Source of the DNA: Lachnospiraceae bacterium
GTDB lineage: Bacteria > Bacillota > Clostridia > Lachnospirales > Lachnospiraceae
Assembly: GCA_017619635.1 (NCBI GenBank)
Contig: JAFZRZ010000012.1
Span: 1 to 39,640, forward strand
Direction of reading: 5' to 3'
DNA length: 39,640 nucleotides
The notes below the pieces were generated by a model that worked only from the letters and a program-made list of their open reading frames with translations, ran no database searches and was not told the origin of the DNA. This document shows, piece by piece, positions 1 to 7,576 of the stretch; the first letter of the stretch is position 1, and the number at the start of each line of letters is the position of its first letter. Position numbers and translations under genes: made by a program.

Positions 1-6
1 ACTATT

Positions 7-30
7 TTAGACAGACTTTTGTCTGTCTAA
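7..30. repeat. Perfect palindrome at the left edge, 10-bp arms
   Basis: Arms TTAGACAGAC (7-16) and GTCTGTCTAA (21-30) are exact reverse complements around a TTTT loop. No clear U-tract follows on either strand, so it resembles an operator or an RNA hairpin of a gene outside the window more than a standard terminator. The gene it serves cannot be seen. Confidence 0.7.
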
Positions 31-43
31 TTGTGATGTTCAG

Positions 44-89
44 AAATAAAACAAGAGCGGTGAAGATATAAATATCTCCATCGCTCTTG
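44..89 (-). terminator. Rho-independent terminator after the small membrane protein gene
   Basis: On the minus strand an imperfect hairpin has outer arms CAAGAGCG (52-59) and CGCTCTTG (82-89) and an inner AT-rich stem, followed leftward by TTTTATTT (51-44). It lies about 85 nt past the stop codon at 175 and would end leftward transcription. Confidence 0.75.
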
Positions 90-125
90 CTGATTTTTGG
101 GTTAGACCCTTAAGTGTTCAATGTA

Positions 126-145
126 AACTTAATGACATTGGCCAG
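126..145 (-). repeat. 20-bp element, copy 1 (inverted relative to copy at 39497)
   Basis: Read on the minus strand this is CTGGCCAATGTCATTAAGTT, identical to 39497-39516 on the plus strand. It lies 29 nt after the stop codon of the gene at 175-678 and upstream of that gene's terminator. AAAAGGG also occurs 8 nt before it (9 nt in the other copy). It may be an end of a mobile element or a shared 3'-untranslated element; the sequence alone does not decide. Confidence 0.75.
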
Positions 146-174
146 ACAGCGATCCCTTTTAATGTCAATCGTTA

Positions 175-678
175 TTATTTTCTTAATGTTGCAGCAACGC
201 TTGAAGCAACAAAGTAAGAAATAACGGTAAGTACTGCATATAAGCCTATGCAGAGCACTACCTTTACAACACCGTTCATCTTCTTGTTTGAAGCGATGGT
301 TGCGGATACTACAGCACCGATGAGTGATACACAGGCACCGAGCGCTCCACCCATTATAAGGAAGAAGTTTACTATATATAATACTTCAAATACAAATGCC
401 CACTTCGGAACGTTTGTGATCTCATAAGGCTGACCGTTCTCAACGTTCTTTCCGTCATAGACAAGAGTGAACTCTTTCTTTCTCATGCAAAGCTTTGCTA
501 TTTTTCCGTCACCAAGATCAACATCATAAACTGCCTCAAGGATGTTGCTCTCTTTAGACTTGATCTTTGCGATCTTTACAGGCTCGCTTCCGTTTACGGA
601 AATAAACTTGTTCTTTTCAAATGTTACGTTGTAGGTGTTCTCACCTTCAGTAAAATTCCATTCCCTCTTATTTGCCAT
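175..678 (-). CDS. Small membrane protein of unknown function
   Basis: This 167-residue protein matches no family I recognise. The first ~90 residues are soluble and beta-like with charged residues (MANKREWNFTEG start). The C-terminal part has hydrophobic stretches at about 94-125 and 137-162 that suggest two or three membrane segments; the last residues are basic. The start at 678 has a GGGAGG site 9 nt upstream. It has its own promoter with perfect -35 and -10 hexamers (749-777), so it is probably a strongly expressed single gene separated from trkA. It ends with a terminator at 44-89. An N-terminal cytoplasmic domain tethered to the membrane is inference from hydropathy. Confidence 0.75.
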   Translation of the reverse strand: MANKREWNFTEGENTYNVTFEKNKFISVNGSEPVKIAKIKSKESNILEAVYDVDLGDGKIAKLCMRKKEFTLVYDGKNVENGQPYEITNVPKWAFVFEVLYIVNFFLIMGGALGACVSLIGAVVSATIASNKKMNGVVKVVLCIGLYAVLTVISYFVASSVAATLRK

Positions 679-748
679 CTTAATATACCTCCCAAGTATA
701 TAACTGTTAAGTGATACTGTTTTTGTACCACAGCGTCAAAACAAAGCA

Positions 749-777
749 ATTATATATGTTCAAATATATCGTGTCAA
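749..777 (-). promoter_or_regulatory. Consensus sigma-A promoter for the small membrane protein
   Basis: On the minus strand TTGACA (777-772), a 17-bp spacer and TATAAT (754-749) match the consensus at all 12 positions. It lies about 70 nt upstream of the start at 678, just after the trkA stop at 782. Confidence 0.85.
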
Positions 778-781
778 GGAA

Positions 782-2149
782 TCAGGCAAGTATCTCTTCG
801 AGCTTTCTTATCTGAGCCTTCTTAGTTGCGGCGACTATCACCTTGTCACCTTTGACTATCTTTGAATTTCCTGAAGGTATTATAAGTCTTCCGTCTCTTA
901 TGATTCCTGCTATCAGAACATCCTTTTTAAGTTTGAACTGTTTTTCCTTAAACTGCACATCAAGCTTTGAGAAACTCTCATTTGCGACAAAATCCATTAC
1001 CTCAGCTTTTCCGTCTGCTATGTTGTAGAACTTTCCTATATCGTTCTGGGCATCACCCATCTCATAATATCTTATGAACCTTAACATCTTTAAGACAGAA
1101 AGCTCTGTGGTGGATACGGTTATATCCATGTTTACCTTATGCAGAAGCTTGACATGTCCGGTCTTGTCCACTCTTGTTATTATGGAAGGAACATTCTGTG
1201 ACCATGCGAACATGCTTATAACAAGATTGGTCTCATCATTGTCTGTAAGAGATACCAGAACATCCTTCTTTCCGATATTCTCCTCTTCCAAAACCTCTGT
1301 GATATCACCCTCGGAATATGACACCTGCACAGACGGATATTTTTCCATCAGCTGCCTGCATCTGTCTATGTTATTCTCAAGAATGGTCAGATTCTTCTTA
1401 TCCTTAATGAGCATGTCGGTAAGATATTCACCTGTTATACCGCCACCGACGATGGCAACACTCTTTGCTGGTTCTACTATTATGCCCAGCTTGTCCAAAA
1501 TATCCTGTATATCTGATTTGGCTGCGACAATACCTACCTGATCTCCCGTCTCTATAACAAATGTACCGTCCGGAACATGGAGTTTACCGTCTCTTATAAC
1601 AGTACATACGAGCATGTTAAGATCAAGCGACTGTTTAATCTCTATCAGAGATTTTCCGTTAAGCGGTGAGTACTCAAGGACAGATAAGTTTATCATCTGA
1701 ACCTCGTTTCCAAAGAAACCTTCCATCTTAACAAAACCGGGAAGTCCGATATTTCTGTATATCTCTTCTGCTATATCAAGTTTGGGCTTTACAAAATAAT
1801 CGATATTGTATTCCCTGCCAAGTGAGTCTGATTCATGAACAAAATCAGGCAACAAAAGCCTTGCTGCCGTTCTTCTTGTTCCCAGAGACTTAGCCTGCAT
1901 GCAGCTTAAAAGATTGATCTCGTCTATATGTGTCAGAGCAACAAGTGCATCTGCGGTATCGGCGCCTGCTTTTAAAAGGGTCTCCTTTGATGCTCCGCTT
2001 CCCACTATACCGTTAACATTGTACTTGTCGGTTATGGCATCCACCAGGCTCTTGTCGGTGTCGACCACAGTAACATCATATCCGTCATCCGATAATACTC
2101 TTACAAGATAACTTCCCGCTCTTCCAAGTCCAACTATTATGATCTTCAT
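782..2149 (-). CDS. trkA: TrkA-type RCK protein (two-domain NAD-binding K+ transport regulator)
   Basis: The 455-residue protein is the usual length for full TrkA, built as two RCK_N/RCK_C repeats. The first Rossmann motif GLGRAG is at residues 7-12 and a second (VGGGITGEYL) near residue 235. TrkA_C-like domains follow each (around 150-220 and 370-455). TrkA proteins bind NAD(H) or nucleotides on the inner face of the membrane and gate K+ channels or transporters. Here the partner is a CPA1 antiporter whose stop overlaps this start (ATGA at 2149-2146), so the two are translationally coupled. No TrkH/KtrB channel is in the window. I infer that it gates the antiporter, though it may also act on a TrkH encoded elsewhere. 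No clear terminator follows. Confidence 0.92.
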   Translation of the reverse strand: MKIIIVGLGRAGSYLVRVLSDDGYDVTVVDTDKSLVDAITDKYNVNGIVGSGASKETLLKAGADTADALVALTHIDEINLLSCMQAKSLGTRRTAARLLLPDFVHESDSLGREYNIDYFVKPKLDIAEEIYRNIGLPGFVKMEGFFGNEVQMINLSVLEYSPLNGKSLIEIKQSLDLNMLVCTVIRDGKLHVPDGTFVIETGDQVGIVAAKSDIQDILDKLGIIVEPAKSVAIVGGGITGEYLTDMLIKDKKNLTILENNIDRCRQLMEKYPSVQVSYSEGDITEVLEEENIGKKDVLVSLTDNDETNLVISMFAWSQNVPSIITRVDKTGHVKLLHKVNMDITVSTTELSVLKMLRFIRYYEMGDAQNDIGKFYNIADGKAEVMDFVANESFSKLDVQFKEKQFKLKKDVLIAGIIRDGRLIIPSGNSKIVKGDKVIVAATKKAQIRKLEEILA

Positions 2150-3450
2150 ACTCTCTCACCTTTCATACCGGATTTTTTAAGGATCCTGTTTGCTTTATGC
2201 TTTTCCAATGCGAAATATACTTTCTTTACGGACAATCCCTGAACAAGGACAGTAAAGAATATGGTCAGATAAGTTACATTCATGAACACATCATTTATCT
2301 CGGGTTCCAGATATTCTGCCGTTCCTATCGCAAGCGCGAGCGACAGTCCACCCTTAAGTGCCGACCATGTCATAAGAGTTGTGAACTCCATCAGGTTATA
2401 GTTACCCGGGATATGTTTTCCGGTAAGTATGCTGCTTACCACAACTCCCATCGCTCTTGAGAAGACAAGGATGAGGATGGCTGCGGGTATGAGTATGAAT
2501 ATATACTTACTTATCCTTAGGTTTAATACCAGCATACCGATCATGACAAAGAGGATCGCATTCAACATGCTCTCCAATATCTCCCAGAAATCCTCATAAT
2601 ATTCTCTGGGATCTATCACTTTCACTCTTCTTTCCATCTTATCCATCGAATAAGAGAAGAACATACCGCATACAACGGAGGCTATGACACCCGAAAAGCC
2701 CATATGCTCACAGATCATATATACGGCTGATACATCAAGAAGTGATATCAGAATGTATCTTATCGGATCTCTTGTCAGTTCCATGAGCTTAAACAGAACA
2801 AATGAGACAACAAGAGCAACAGCCACCGCTCCCACTATCTCCTTAAACATAAGCTTTGCAAAGTTGCTGTCACCGGTATGTATTATTATCGATCTTACAA
2901 ATATGAACAGTGTAACGCCTGTACCGTCGTTAAACAGAGACTCGTTTTCAATAACGGAACAGACATTTTTTGAAAGTCCTATCTTGTTTAGGATACCTGT
3001 GGCCGCTATGGGGTCTGTCGGAGAGACAACGCATCCGAGCAGTATGCACATCCATATATCCATCGGTATATTGAAAGCAGATGCCACAAGAAAGAATAAC
3101 GCACCATATAAAAATGAAGATATCAGTGTCGTCAAAAGCGCAAGAAGACATATTGGCCTTAAGTTTTGTCTGAACTTACCCATGTTTACCTTGCTCGCTC
3201 CAGCAAACAGCATGAAACAGAGCACTCCGTCCATTAAGTACTCTTCAAATCCGAAATCTCCCAGATTGTCGATGAACATCTTTAGTGAGTCGATGGGAAA
3301 TATGAACCTTACTCCCATCAGGGTAAGTGATATGATCAGCGAAAAGAATATGAGCGCAATATCACTCTGAAGATGGAACACCTTTTCATTGAGTATTCCA
3401 ATCAGTACGATAAACGCAAGGATTATGATCAAAAATAAAAGAATATTCAC
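2146..3450 (-). CDS. CPA1-family cation/proton antiporter (NhaP/NHE-like)
   Basis: A polytopic membrane protein of about 434 residues with 11-13 hydrophobic segments. It carries the CPA1 signatures SPTDPIAATG (about 142-151) and ESLFNDGTGVTLF (about 169-181), where the Asp and Asn-Asp residues form the ion-binding core. CPA1 proteins exchange Na+ or K+ for H+ across the cell membrane. The start is chosen as GTG at 3450 because a GGGGG run (3463-3459) stands 8 nt upstream; a TTG at 3471 in the same frame lacks such a site. It is the first gene of a two-gene unit with trkA (4-nt overlap). Cation specificity cannot be read from sequence; the RCK partner favours K+ as regulator or substrate. Confidence 0.88.
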   Translation of the reverse strand: MNILLFLIIILAFIVLIGILNEKVFHLQSDIALIFFSLIISLTLMGVRFIFPIDSLKMFIDNLGDFGFEEYLMDGVLCFMLFAGASKVNMGKFRQNLRPICLLALLTTLISSFLYGALFFLVASAFNIPMDIWMCILLGCVVSPTDPIAATGILNKIGLSKNVCSVIENESLFNDGTGVTLFIFVRSIIIHTGDSNFAKLMFKEIVGAVAVALVVSFVLFKLMELTRDPIRYILISLLDVSAVYMICEHMGFSGVIASVVCGMFFSYSMDKMERRVKVIDPREYYEDFWEILESMLNAILFVMIGMLVLNLRISKYIFILIPAAILILVFSRAMGVVVSSILTGKHIPGNYNLMEFTTLMTWSALKGGLSLALAIGTAEYLEPEINDVFMNVTYLTIFFTVLVQGLSVKKVYFALEKHKANRILKKSGMKGERV

Positions 3451-3526
3451 AAATGGATCCCCCTGAGACAATTATTCTCAACAAGAATAATAATACCACA
3501 AAAACGCCTCGATTGACATAAAAGAA

Positions 3527-3555
3527 TTGACCTTTAGCTCTTAAAAGGTTAGAAT
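3527..3555 (+). promoter_or_regulatory. Sigma-A promoter for the XRE-type regulator
   Basis: TTGACC (3527-3532), a 17-bp spacer and TAGAAT (3550-3555) lie about 70 nt before the chosen start at 3627. The near-palindrome GTTAGAATTTTAAC covers the -10 region and could be an autoregulatory site. A second TTGACA at about 3577 lacks a good -10. Confidence 0.7.
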
Positions 3556-3626
3556 TTTAACGTATGTATGTTGTCGTTTGACATGCTTACAGTCTTAAGA
3601 ACATTAAATAGTTTATGGGGGTTATA

Positions 3627-4133
3627 ATGGGTAAGAAATCAGTTAAAGAGAACAAAAACATATATCATATCAGCCGTGAAGAGACAGGCATGAGCCGTGA
3701 AAAGGCCAGCGAAGCAATGGGCTTTGTTTCTCCTGAAAGGATTGAGAAGATCGAAAGTGAGAAGTCCCTTCCTCATCCCGATGAGGTACTGGCAATGTCA
3801 CAGTGCTACAAGAAAGCACAGCTTTGCAACTACTACTGCTCACATGATTGTCCGATCGGAATAGAATATGTTCCCGAGATACATCTTAAAGATCTTTCAC
3901 AGATAGTTCTTGAGATGCTGGCAACTCTCAATTCGATCAACGATGACAAAAACCGTCTGATAGAGATATCCGCAGACAGCAATATCACCGAGGATGAGTT
4001 TGTTGATTTTGTGAATATACAGGATAAACTAAACAAGATATCCAGAACCGCCGATTCATTGCAGCTGTGGATAAAGAACATGATCGCCGAAGGCAAGATC
4101 GATGAAGAGAAACTAAAAGAAGCGAAGTCGTAA
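3627..4133 (+). CDS. XRE-type helix-turn-helix regulator with a cysteine cluster
   Basis: A 168-residue cytoplasmic protein. Residues ~12-58 look like a divergent XRE/Cro HTH (REETGMSREKASEAMGF, then SPERIEKIESEKSLPHPDEV). Next comes C60-x6-C67-x3-C71-x3-C75, which could bind a metal or Fe-S cluster or act as a redox switch. Residues ~90-165 form a predicted helical, probably coiled-coil region (LEMLATLNSINDDKNRL). The start at 3627 is preferred over the in-frame ATG at 3615 because the run GGGGG at 3617-3621 makes a Shine-Dalgarno site 5 nt upstream. It stands alone, divergent from the antiporter genes, and its stop codon is inside the terminator hairpin. The target genes are unknown. Confidence 0.75.
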   Translation: MGKKSVKENKNIYHISREETGMSREKASEAMGFVSPERIEKIESEKSLPHPDEVLAMSQCYKKAQLCNYYCSHDCPIGIEYVPEIHLKDLSQIVLEMLATLNSINDDKNRLIEISADSNITEDEFVDFVNIQDKLNKISRTADSLQLWIKNMIAEGKIDEEKLKEAKS

Positions 4134-4144
4134 GACTCCGCTTC
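4119..4144. terminator. Bidirectional terminator containing a stop codon
   Basis: GAAGCGAAGTC (4119-4129) and GACTCCGCTTC (4134-4144) form an 11-bp stem with a GTAA tetraloop that contains the TAA stop of the XRE gene. In minus-strand RNA the one irregular position becomes a G-U pair. TTATTCTTTT follows on the plus side and TTTTAGTTT on the minus side, so it can serve both convergent genes. Confidence 0.75.
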
Positions 4145-4159
4145 TTATTCTTTTACTTA

Positions 4160-5221
4160 TCAATCAACTCTTTCAAATACCAAAGGAAGCTCAACTCCCA
4201 GTTCTGATATTGAAGCATATGAATCAAGGTCAACATCATTCATCTCAAGTGTGTCATCCTTGATATCAAACTTATCAATATTTCCCTGATCATTGGTAGC
4301 AATGATCTTGTCACCCTCGATAACATATGTGAAGTCCATTGTATCGAATGTATCTCCGAGATCCGCCTCAGCCACATAGCTCTTAAGGTATTCCTTGAAT
4401 CCCATTCCGTAATATGACTTGAAGAGCCTGTCTATATCTTTTTCTGACATACCGTACTCGGTCTTGTACATCTTAAGAACACTTTCAACAGCAATATCGA
4501 TGAATGTGTCCATGTTCTCCATGAATCCTTCCTTATCGATACCCATGCATCCTGTCTCATCATCCTTGAATTCCAGTGTGCATACGATGGGGAATTTAAA
4601 GTCTGACTCATCGGATGTAACACCGACCTGTCTTAAGAGTGCAGGTCCGATCTCTATTGTACACTGCCACTTACCGACAACATCAGGTGATATCTTGGAC
4701 TCACATTCCTTTATCTTATCCTGAGCTGTCTCATAGTTCTTGTCGCTCTCTATTACCTTAGCGTACAGATCAAGAGCTTTTTCATAGTCTTCCTTGTCGA
4801 ATGCCTTGTTGGCAGCCTCGAAGTTGTCTCTTGATTTCTTGAGTTCTTCGACTTCCTTTACCATCTCGTCGAAATCACTGTTTCCTTTAAGGACACCGCC
4901 AGAAAGAATATCGAGCTCTTTGCTTACCTCATCGTAATCCTTCTTGCCTGAGATATAAGCCTTGCACAGATCCTTACCGTAATCAAGCATCTGTTCCTCG
5001 ACATCCTCTTTATCGTCATCAGACAGTTTGTCAAAATACTCATCTACAGTCTCGATATCATCTGCTTCTATCGCCTTGTTGACCTTGTTTATAGGTCTGT
5101 TGACCCAGTAGAAAGCAAATCCTCCGCCTATCACAAGTACAGCCACTACAACAGCAGCTATTATTATAGGCAGTCTGGACGGCTTGCTGTAAGCAGGTCC
5201 CTGATCATTATTTTTTGCCAT
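4160..5221 (-). CDS. Membrane-anchored protein with TPR-like region and lipocalin-like C-terminus
   Basis: A 353-residue protein that I cannot name. A short basic N-terminus is followed by one strong membrane segment (about 19-41, LPIIIAAVVVAVLVIGGGFAFY), so the bulk is probably outside the cell. Residues ~50-175 are acidic and helical; the segment DKEDYEKALDLYAKVIESD (about 140-160) reads like a tetratricopeptide repeat. From about residue 185 (VGKWQCTIEIG) the pattern of short strands resembles the small beta-barrel GxW modules of lipocalin-like lipoproteins. The start has GGGAGGAG upstream and its own promoter at 5262-5291. It is a single gene between the XRE gene terminator and hsp20. A role in envelope sensing or binding is inference. 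Confidence 0.75.
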   Translation of the reverse strand: MAKNNDQGPAYSKPSRLPIIIAAVVVAVLVIGGGFAFYWVNRPINKVNKAIEADDIETVDEYFDKLSDDDKEDVEEQMLDYGKDLCKAYISGKKDYDEVSKELDILSGGVLKGNSDFDEMVKEVEELKKSRDNFEAANKAFDKEDYEKALDLYAKVIESDKNYETAQDKIKECESKISPDVVGKWQCTIEIGPALLRQVGVTSDESDFKFPIVCTLEFKDDETGCMGIDKEGFMENMDTFIDIAVESVLKMYKTEYGMSEKDIDRLFKSYYGMGFKEYLKSYVAEADLGDTFDTMDFTYVIEGDKIIATNDQGNIDKFDIKDDTLEMNDVDLDSYASISELGVELPLVFERVD

Positions 5222-5261
5222 AATAGTTCTCCTCCCGTTTTCGGTGCATTATGTAGGCTTA

Positions 5262-5291
5262 ATTATACTATTGCTTCCTTATAATAGTCAA
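5262..5291 (-). promoter_or_regulatory. Sigma-A promoter for the membrane-anchored protein
   Basis: On the minus strand TTGACT (5291-5286), an 18-bp spacer and TATAAT (5267-5262) precede the start at 5221 by about 40 nt. Confidence 0.75.
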
Positions 5292-5307
5292 ATCAAAAAG
5301 GCCATAT

Positions 5308-5336
5308 AAAAACTCCCGAAGTAAAACTCCGGGAGT
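5308..5336 (-). terminator. Terminator of hsp20
   Basis: ACTCCCG (minus strand, 5336-5330) pairs with CGGGAGT (5318-5312) across an 11-nt loop, and the RNA continues into a U-run (5312-5308). It is 48 nt past the hsp20 stop. Confidence 0.85.
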
Positions 5337-5383
5337 CAGTAAGGGAAAGGAATTATATAAAGTCGGTTAATTGCTGTAAAAGA

Positions 5384-5872
5384 TTAACCTTCAATATTGA
5401 TATATTTCTTTTCTTCTTCAACCTTTACAGGCTCGATCTTGGGAACGAACAGCTGAAGGATACCGTTATCGTATTTAGCCTTGATATCGTTCTGTGTTAC
5501 ATCCTCGCCTACATAGAAAGCTCTTCTGCAGGTTCCATAATATCTCTCACGTCTGATATACTTCTTGTCGTCAACAACTTCATCAGAGCCGTTCTCTTCA
5601 TTAACTGTCTCTTTCTTAGCTGTGATCGTAAGATATCCGTCCTTAAGTTCTGCTGTGATATCACTCTTTGCATATCCGGGAAGTTCAACATCGAACTCAT
5701 AACCGCCTTCGGTCTCCTTGATATCTGTCCTCATTGAAGGTGTCTGCACCTGAGGAAGCACCTGAGGCATGTTCGCGAATCCGTGACCCTTGGCTGCACT
5801 TCTTACCGGTCTTGTGAAATCATCAAAAAAGTTATCAAAAAAATCTTCTCCGAAAATACTGGGCATCAACAT
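5384..5872 (-). CDS. Hsp20/alpha-crystallin small heat-shock protein
   Basis: A 162-residue cytoplasmic ATP-independent holdase that keeps unfolding proteins soluble. The N-terminal arm (1-45) begins MLMPSIFGEDFFDNFFDDF, typical of bacterial class A small heat-shock proteins. The alpha-crystallin domain spans about 47-148 (ELPGYAKSDITAEL; YDNGILQLFVPK with the conserved NGxL). The C-terminal INI tripeptide matches the IxI motif used in oligomer assembly. The start at 5872 has AAGGAGG 8 nt upstream. A sigma-A promoter and a CIRCE element lie upstream, so the gene is probably repressed by HrcA and induced by heat or misfolded protein. It is monocistronic with a strong terminator. Confidence 0.95.
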   Translation of the reverse strand: MLMPSIFGEDFFDNFFDDFTRPVRSAAKGHGFANMPQVLPQVQTPSMRTDIKETEGGYEFDVELPGYAKSDITAELKDGYLTITAKKETVNEENGSDEVVDDKKYIRRERYYGTCRRAFYVGEDVTQNDIKAKYDNGILQLFVPKIEPVKVEEEKKYINIEG

Positions 5873-5949
5873 AATCTTATCCTCCTTGTTAACATGTTCT
5901 TACTACCCTCTTTTACTTTTCTTGGTCCGTTTTTCCTGAACCTGATTAT

Positions 5950-5978
5950 GTTTTACACCCTTATCTGGCACTCGTCAA
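5950..5978 (-). promoter_or_regulatory. Sigma-A promoter of hsp20
   Basis: On the minus strand TTGACG (5978-5973), a 17-bp spacer and TAAAAC (5955-5950). The -35 hexamer falls inside the CIRCE element, so HrcA binding would block RNA polymerase. The leader would be about 70 nt. Confidence 0.7.
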
Positions 5979-5991
5979 CGCAGAGTGCTAA
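5965..5991 (-). promoter_or_regulatory. CIRCE element (HrcA operator) of hsp20
   Basis: On the minus strand the arms TTAGCACTC (5991-5983) and GAGTGCCAG (5973-5965) are separated by 9 nt. One arm matches the CIRCE consensus TTAGCACTC-N9-GAGTGCTAA at 9 of 9 positions and the other at 7 of 9, with the exact spacer. CIRCE is the well-established binding site of the heat-shock repressor HrcA. Confidence 0.93.
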
Positions 5992-6065
5992 ATGTTTATA
6001 ATTGCTTAATAACTTTTTATTTTTAGGAAATAATCTCAACATAAAATATACAGAAATGCATATTT

Positions 6066-6094
6066 TTGACATCACTTTTGTCTACTTTTAAAAT
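6066..6094 (+). promoter_or_regulatory. Sigma-A promoter of the MATE exporter
   Basis: TTGACA (6066-6071), a 17-bp spacer and TAAAAT (6089-6094), about 60 nt before the chosen start at 6155. It is divergent from hsp20 and about 75 nt from the CIRCE element. Confidence 0.8.
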
Positions 6095-6154
6095 TGAAAG
6101 AAACGCCCTTTAATCGTATTATGGTTGATATCCCAAAGGGATGCAGGTAATGAT

Positions 6155-7513
6155 ATGAAAAAGAACAAGACTCTTGTTATAGATGAAAAAACTCCATTAC
6201 TGCTGATAGCGGGTCCCATGTTCATGGAACTCTTCCTTAATATACTGCTCAACAACGTTGATACCATGATGCTTAGCCATTATTCGGAAAATGCCGTGGG
6301 GGCTGTGGGAAATGCCAATCAGCTGATGTTCCTTGTCATAATCATGTTCAACATCATCGCAACGGCAACAAGTGTCGTTGTAGCACAGTATCTGGGTGCG
6401 AAGCAGTTTGACAAGATGAACATGATATATACGCTCGCGGTAGCGTTTAACTTTGTTATCGGTGTTGTCTTAAGTGCGGCTCTGGTGCTTTCACGTTTTA
6501 AACTCATGAACATGTTAAATGTGTCAAAAGAGATGATGCCGTACGCAGCGACCTATATAGCCATTGTCGGCAGCTCCATGTTCTTGCAGGCTTGTACCAA
6601 TGTAATGCTGCAGATATTAAGATGTAACGGTTATACCAAGATCGGTATGTATCTGTCTCTTATCATAAATGTGGTCAATATCATTGGTAACTACTCTTTC
6701 CTCTACGGTCCGTTAAAGTTTTTAAACCTCGGAGTTGCCGGCGTTGCCATATCAACTGTAACGTCAAGGACGATCGCGTTTGTTGTTGCCTTTGTCTTTT
6801 TCTACAGAACAGGAACAGGAAAGATATCGATCAGGCTGTTAAAACCTTTCCCTGCAGACTTCTTATTAAAGATGATAAAGATCGGACTTCCCAGTGCAGG
6901 CGAGAACTTCTCATACAGCATGTATCAGATGGTCCTTTTATCCTTTGTAAACACAATGGGCAATGATTCGGTAAATGCCAGAGTCTACTGTAACTCCATA
7001 ATCGCTTTTGCGATGGTATTCTCAAACGCCTCCGCAATGTCGACACAGATAATAACGGGACATCTTGTCGGGGCAGGCAAGGAGGATGCGGCATACAAGC
7101 GTGTATTCAAGACACTTGGCACCTCTCTTCCGATAACATTTGCACTTGCCCTTATAAACTGGCTCATATGTCCGTTTACGTTAAAGTTCTTCACATCCAG
7201 TGAAGTGATCATATCTTTAGCCAAAAAGATCATGTTCGTTGATATATTCATAGAGCTTGGGCGATGTCTTAACATGACCTTTGTAAACAGTTTAAAAGCC
7301 GCCGGTGCCTATATCTTCCCGCTGATCGTCGGAATGATAACCATGTGGGGACTTGGAGCCACAGTCGGATACGGTCTTGGTATCGTTGCAGGACTCGGAG
7401 TTGCAGGTGTGTTTGCAGGTACTGCTTCAGATGAATGTATAAGAGGTCTGATAGTCATGTGGTACTGGTATAAGAAGAAATGGTACGGCAAGAATCTGGT
7501 TGAAAAGAAATAA
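6155..7513 (+). CDS. MATE-family multidrug/cation exporter
   Basis: A 452-residue inner-membrane protein of the usual MATE length with about 12 membrane segments in two homologous halves (MatE repeats, roughly 15-175 and 240-400). Near the N-terminus LLIAGPMFMELFLNILLNNVDTMM matches the typical first-helix pattern of NorM/DinF-like proteins. MATE proteins expel cationic drugs or metabolites using Na+ or H+ gradients. The ATG at 6155 (MKKNKTL) is preferred to the TTG at 6125 because AGG sits at the right distance and the family normally begins there. It has its own promoter and a terminator at 7532-7562. The substrate cannot be inferred; regulation by the nearby CIRCE is unlikely because it lies far upstream of this promoter. 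Confidence 0.93.
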   Translation: MKKNKTLVIDEKTPLLLIAGPMFMELFLNILLNNVDTMMLSHYSENAVGAVGNANQLMFLVIIMFNIIATATSVVVAQYLGAKQFDKMNMIYTLAVAFNFVIGVVLSAALVLSRFKLMNMLNVSKEMMPYAATYIAIVGSSMFLQACTNVMLQILRCNGYTKIGMYLSLIINVVNIIGNYSFLYGPLKFLNLGVAGVAISTVTSRTIAFVVAFVFFYRTGTGKISIRLLKPFPADFLLKMIKIGLPSAGENFSYSMYQMVLLSFVNTMGNDSVNARVYCNSIIAFAMVFSNASAMSTQIITGHLVGAGKEDAAYKRVFKTLGTSLPITFALALINWLICPFTLKFFTSSEVIISLAKKIMFVDIFIELGRCLNMTFVNSLKAAGAYIFPLIVGMITMWGLGATVGYGLGIVAGLGVAGVFAGTASDECIRGLIVMWYWYKKKWYGKNLVEKK

Positions 7514-7531
7514 TCTCCCTAAACTATAAAA

Positions 7532-7562
7532 AGTGGCACCGCCTGTTATGGGCAGTGCCACT
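7532..7562. terminator. Bidirectional terminator between MATE and KAP genes
   Basis: AGTGGCAC (7532-7539) pairs with GTGCCACT (7555-7562), with an inner GCC/GGC pair block after one mismatch. A-rich sequence precedes it and CTTTTATCC follows, so it can end both converging transcripts. Confidence 0.8.
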
Positions 7563-7576
7563 GACTCTTTTATCCT

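Noticed and set aside
1074..1541. 155-residue open frame on the plus strand
   Set aside because: It is antisense to the well-supported trkA gene and has no ribosome binding site or recognisable content.
2684..3370. 228-residue open frame on the plus strand
   Set aside because: It lies opposite the antiporter gene, is low-complexity (Ser/Thr/Asn) as expected of the complement of a membrane protein, and lacks start signals.
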